A stretch of 15,212 nucleotides of DNA from an uncultured Acetatifactor sp. (GTDB lineage Bacteria; Bacillota; Clostridia; Lachnospirales; Lachnospiraceae): the NCBI GenBank assembly GCA_910579755.1, contig CAJTVB010000048.1:1-15212 (forward strand), read 5' to 3'. Shown piece after piece: positions 12,256-15,212 of this stretch. Numbering within the stretch: the first letter of the stretch is position 1; each line of letters starts with the position of its first letter. The notes under the pieces were generated by a model that was not told where the DNA came from, made no database searches, and saw only the letters and a program-made list of their open reading frames with translations. A program made the position numbers and the translations under genes.

Positions 12256-14190
12256 ATGATTCACTCAAAAAGATTAGAAGAGACAGTTCTTTGGAAAGTA
12301 TATCAGGAAAAGACAGTTTCTGAAAGTACAAGGGCAAACTGGGTAAAAGAAGTCTGTGAGGCGGCAATCAAATATATGATGGATGTGCGCCAGACCTTTC
12401 AGAATTATACTTTACATGATGGAACTCATATCATTAATGTGTTGGATGCAATGGGCGGAGTGCTGGGAAATCAGGTTTCTCAATTGACTGTTGGAGAGAT
12501 GGAATTGCTGATTCTGGCAGCCAGTCTGCATGATTTGGGGATGGTTTACACAGAGGAAGAGAAAAGACGACACTTTCAGAACGCGGAGGCATGTGGAAAG
12601 TTTTTAAGAGAATATTGCCCGGAGTACCTGGATTGTCCTGCAGAGGACTGGACGGAGGATATCCGTCAGTGGTATCTTCGGACATTGCATCCTTTTCGGA
12701 TTCCGGAAGTATTGCAAAATGAAGTATGGAAGGATCTGTTTGCGGGCTGCCCACAGGAAGTCATACCGAAGCGTTATATATTAGCTGTCTGCAAGGCACA
12801 TGGGGAGAATCCACAGGACTTTTCACGGAACAGGGACTTGGAGTATCTGGCAGCTAACGATGCAGATCCTTTGTTTTGTGCGATTTTACTGCGGTTATGT
12901 GATTTGTTAGATTTTGATGATACCCGTGCTCCTAAGGTGTTATACGGTTATGCGTCCTGCAATGAAAAGAGCCGCGCCGAATGGGATAAACATCAGGCAT
13001 CGGCAGGGTTTCGTTATCCGGCTACACCGTCTACAGATGATTTGCCATATAAAGCGATTTGTACCAATCCTGGGGTGGAACATGCAGTCAGGGACTTTTT
13101 AGACTGGATTGATGATGAACTGGGGAATTGTATCAGATTACAAAAATATTGCAGGACAAGCTGGCAGAAAGAGTTTCCGTTTCCAAGAGCAGTTTTGCGG
13201 AAGGAAATTGAGTCGGACGGATATATGAGTGGCGATTTCTGCATGACTATGGAACAGACACAGGTTTTAAAGCTGTTGGCAGGAGAAAATCTTTATGATA
13301 GCAGTGATGTGTTCGTGAGAGAACTATTGCAGAATGCGATTGATGCCACCTTACTTCGGGGAAAAATGGAGCTTGGCTTTATACCGGAGCATTCTCGTAT
13401 CGATATCTGGGAATGGAGCGACAAAGAGGGAAATATCTGGTTTCGTATGGACGATCAGGGAACCGGTATGACTCTGGGTATGCTGAAGAGATATTTCCTG
13501 AAAGTAGGCAATTCTTATTATACATCCCGGGAGATGGAGCGGGATTTACGGGATCATGGTCAGACAGAAAAATATAATGGAATCAGCCGCTTTGGCATAG
13601 GGTTCTTGTCCTGCTTTCTCTGTGGAGACTATGCGGAGGTGTCTACCCTTTACTTTGATTCCAAAAAAAACCGCAGGGAGGAAGCCGTTTCCGAAACTTA
13701 CCAGACAGTCCGCTATGGTCTGCGTCTTCAGGTGACGGGATTGAGCGGTTATTACACCTTGAAGAATCAGGCCCAGCAACATGAGACAGACGGTGCAATG
13801 CCGATGCCGGACAGTTATGTCGCCGGTAAGGGGCAGGAATATGAGAGAGACGGCTATCGTGTGAAGGCAGGAACTTCCATTGCGATTCGACTAAATCCGG
13901 GGGAAATGGGTGCTATGAGTCTGCGCGGTGCAGTGGAAAAGTATCTTTGCGGAGCAAGAGTGCCGGTATATTACAACAATAAGCGGATTGGGCGGACATA
14001 TGAAGAAGTGATGGAGACAGCTCATGAAATGGCTGGGGAGAAGTCATATGAGTTGCCGGAAAAGATGAAAGAGGAATTTGACCGTACATTTCCGGCTGTC
14101 CGTGGGCAGTATCCCCGGATAGTGATGATCATGGTGCCGTTGGATACGGAGGAAGATTATGTCCTGCCGGGGTGTCGGGAGTGTTGGTGA
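12256..14190 (+). CDS. HD-domain plus Hsp90/GHKL-type ATPase protein (frame broken near the C-terminus)
   Basis: The N-terminal half (about 40-220) is an HD phosphohydrolase-like domain: His54/His58 in LHDGTH, His92-Asp93 in SLHDLGM, His182 in KAHGEN and Asp216 in LCDLLDFD. The C-terminal half is a GHKL ATPase of the Hsp90 kind: N-box VRELLQNAIDAT (Glu356, Asn360), G1 box DDQGTGMT (Asp400), G2 RFGIGF (445-450) and AGTSIAI (538-544). Such fusions are known in accessory loci and suspected conflict systems; substrate and partner are unknown. The protein ends abruptly as VLPGCRECW. Reading one base back at GGGG (14169-14172) would continue for about 100 residues to 14474, so the family's full length was probably near 737. 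This is a recent frameshift, a sequencing error, or less likely a programmed one. Confidence 0.82.
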   Translation: MIHSKRLEETVLWKVYQEKTVSESTRANWVKEVCEAAIKYMMDVRQTFQNYTLHDGTHIINVLDAMGGVLGNQVSQLTVGEMELLILAASLHDLGMVYTEEEKRRHFQNAEACGKFLREYCPEYLDCPAEDWTEDIRQWYLRTLHPFRIPEVLQNEVWKDLFAGCPQEVIPKRYILAVCKAHGENPQDFSRNRDLEYLAANDADPLFCAILLRLCDLLDFDDTRAPKVLYGYASCNEKSRAEWDKHQASAGFRYPATPSTDDLPYKAICTNPGVEHAVRDFLDWIDDELGNCIRLQKYCRTSWQKEFPFPRAVLRKEIESDGYMSGDFCMTMEQTQVLKLLAGENLYDSSDVFVRELLQNAIDATLLRGKMELGFIPEHSRIDIWEWSDKEGNIWFRMDDQGTGMTLGMLKRYFLKVGNSYYTSREMERDLRDHGQTEKYNGISRFGIGFLSCFLCGDYAEVSTLYFDSKKNRREEAVSETYQTVRYGLRLQVTGLSGYYTLKNQAQQHETDGAMPMPDSYVAGKGQEYERDGYRVKAGTSIAIRLNPGEMGAMSLRGAVEKYLCGARVPVYYNNKRIGRTYEEVMETAHEMAGEKSYELPEKMKEEFDRTFPAVRGQYPRIVMIMVPLDTEEDYVLPGCRECW

Positions 14191-14474
14191 AATATGAAGT
14201 ACAGTTTGAGAAAAGACCTGAGTGGCAAGTGAAAGATCAAAAATATGTAGTGGAAGGGCATGTCAAAGAAGAGGAAGATACTCTGTATGTGTCGCTGGAT
14301 AGTATATGTGTAAATGAAATAGGGAGAATTGGTTACAGATGGGAAGAGGTAGAAGGAGATTATGGCGAAGCGGCAGCGACTTTGGAAGCCGAGTTCGGAA
14401 AGTATTCTGAGTGTCCCAGGGAAGAGCAGCTGGGTGAGATATGGTCTACGTTTATGGGGGGTATGAATTTATAG
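14172..14474 (+). pseudogene. displaced C-terminal tail of the HD-GHKL protein
   Basis: Starting at the G run, the neighbouring frame reads VSGVLVKYEVQFEKRPEW and on to WSTFMGGMNL with TAG at 14472-14474. It follows smoothly from VPLDTEEDYVLPG in the previous frame. The hydrophobic/charged strand pattern is protein-like and the frame stays open for 100 codons. There is no ribosome binding site of its own, only a GTG that would have to be used by coupling. It is best seen as the last 100 residues of the upstream gene. It overlaps the start of the next frame by 34 nt. Confidence 0.65.
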
Positions 14475-15202
14475 ATAAGACAAATCTGATTAAGCGGAAT
14501 GAATATGGATATAAATGTATGCTCGTAGCTGTGAAGCAGGTGTTAGACTATATGGAAGCGTTAAATGATACCATAGTGGATGTAGGAGGCGGCCTCAGAA
14601 AGGAGAGCAGACTGTTTGATTTTCCATGCTTCAGAGAGGCATGGTTAAACGCGTGTCTGCACAATCGCTGGTCAAGACAGACGCCGCCGGCCGTATACAT
14701 GTTTGAAGATCGCATTGAGGTTATATCAGTGGGAGGATTACCAGAGGGGCTTACATTGGAGGAATTTTATGAGGGAAAAAGTAAACCTGTGAATCTTGAA
14801 CTTCAGCAGATTATGGTGCAACTGGATTATATAGAACAGACTGGGCATGGCGTGCCTTTGATTGTATCTCGATATGGGAAAGAAGTGTTTGATATTACGG
14901 AGAATTTTGTTACGGTAACAATTCCGTTAAACAAAGATAAAGTAATGGAAAGAGATTTACAAAAGAAGAAGGGGGTTGTATTGAATGAATGTGATAAGAA
15001 AATAATAAGTGGGATGAAAGAGAACAGTAATATTACAGTGCATGAACTTAGTGGACAAATAGGGGTCGGAGTGACAACAATTACGAAACATATTCGTATT
15101 TTAAGAGAAAAAGGCATTATAAAAAGAATAGGTTCTAAGAAAAATGGACAATGGGTTAAACCAGATAGGGATAAAAATAGATATGTATCGGCAGGAGCAT
15201 AG
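14441..15202 (+). CDS. N-terminally truncated AlbA_2-type ATP-binding regulator with winged helix
   Basis: From about residue 10 the 253-residue product matches the middle and end of AlbA_2/'ATP-binding protein' regulators. It has DKTNLIKRNEYGYKCML, then RLFDFPCFREAWLNACLHNRWS (57-78, the GHKL-like N-box helix), DRIEVISVGGLPEGL (90-104), SKPVN (114-118) and EQTGHGVPLIV (132-142). A winged helix-turn-helix follows at about 183-240 (HELSGQIGVGVTTITKHIRILREKGIIKRIG). Intact relatives run to roughly 400-480 residues and begin with the DNA-binding AlbA_2 domain, which is missing here. The first nine residues (MVYVYGGYE) do not look native. The start has only a poorly spaced GGGTGA. It may be a pseudogene, or a shortened DNA-binding protein expressed by coupling. 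Confidence 0.75.
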   Translation: MVYVYGGYEFIDKTNLIKRNEYGYKCMLVAVKQVLDYMEALNDTIVDVGGGLRKESRLFDFPCFREAWLNACLHNRWSRQTPPAVYMFEDRIEVISVGGLPEGLTLEEFYEGKSKPVNLELQQIMVQLDYIEQTGHGVPLIVSRYGKEVFDITENFVTVTIPLNKDKVMERDLQKKKGVVLNECDKKIISGMKENSNITVHELSGQIGVGVTTITKHIRILREKGIIKRIGSKKNGQWVKPDRDKNRYVSAGA

Positions 15203-15212
15203 ATTTTCTCCT

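Noticed and set aside
1..15212. CRISPR array, tRNA, rRNA or intact insertion sequence.
   Set aside because: No regularly spaced repeats, no cloverleaf or rRNA-like conserved blocks, and no DDE transposase with terminal repeats were found on either strand.

Overview
The gene content points to a Firmicutes genome, most likely a gut Lachnospiraceae (Clostridium cluster XIVa relative). Indicators are a CspB-like subtilase, an M18 aminopeptidase, a CcdA/thioredoxin pair, AGGAGG-type ribosome binding sites, extended -10 promoters and lineage-typical AlbA_2 and AAA/PD-(D/E)XK accessory genes. This assignment is inferred from families and sequence style; no phylogenetic marker gene is present.

Layout. 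(1) 1-670 looks like the edge of a decayed mobile element: the end of an upstream gene, a small P-loop kinase-like gene, a perfect 15-bp palindrome and a short C-terminal scrap of a large serine recombinase. (2) 670-2603, minus strand: ccdA, a membrane-anchored thioredoxin-like protein and an O6-alkylguanine-DNA alkyltransferase, read in that order from an extended -10 promoter. (3) 2716-3918, plus strand: a promoter, a yybP-ykoY (Mn2+) riboswitch with its intrinsic terminator, and a CaCA-family cation/Na+ antiporter. (4) 3995-4483, minus strand: a CYTH-domain protein that converges on the antiporter across a strong hairpin. Its 5' leader shares a GGCC-palindrome with the ccdA leader. (5) 4610-6788, plus strand: a promoter, a very A/purine-rich leader, a DJ-1/PfpI protein, an M18 aminopeptidase and an intrinsic terminator. 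(6) 7122-9352: an intact Csp-like subtilisin followed by the frameshifted C-terminal remnant of a second copy.

(7) 9353-15202 is an accessory segment. A nested inverted repeat and a good promoter precede an AT-rich gene that looks like a tyrosine recombinase without its catalytic Arg/His residues. That gene overlaps by 16 nt, with a strong internal ribosome binding site, a 560-residue AAA-ATPase-like/PD-(D/E)XK protein. Next comes a large HD-domain plus Hsp90/GHKL-type ATPase protein whose reading frame is broken near its C-terminus by what looks like one missing G in a G run. The displaced tail overlaps an N-terminally truncated AlbA_2-type regulator (GHKL-like remainder plus winged helix).

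How they work together: regions 2-5 are ordinary housekeeping and stress genes (extracytoplasmic thiol redox, alkylation repair, metal export, carbonyl stress, peptide turnover). The accessory segment is the part most likely to hold something undescribed: a coupled 'inactive recombinase + AAA/nuclease' pair next to an HD-GHKL protein. This resembles selfish-element or anti-phage gene clusters, but no such function is shown by the sequence.
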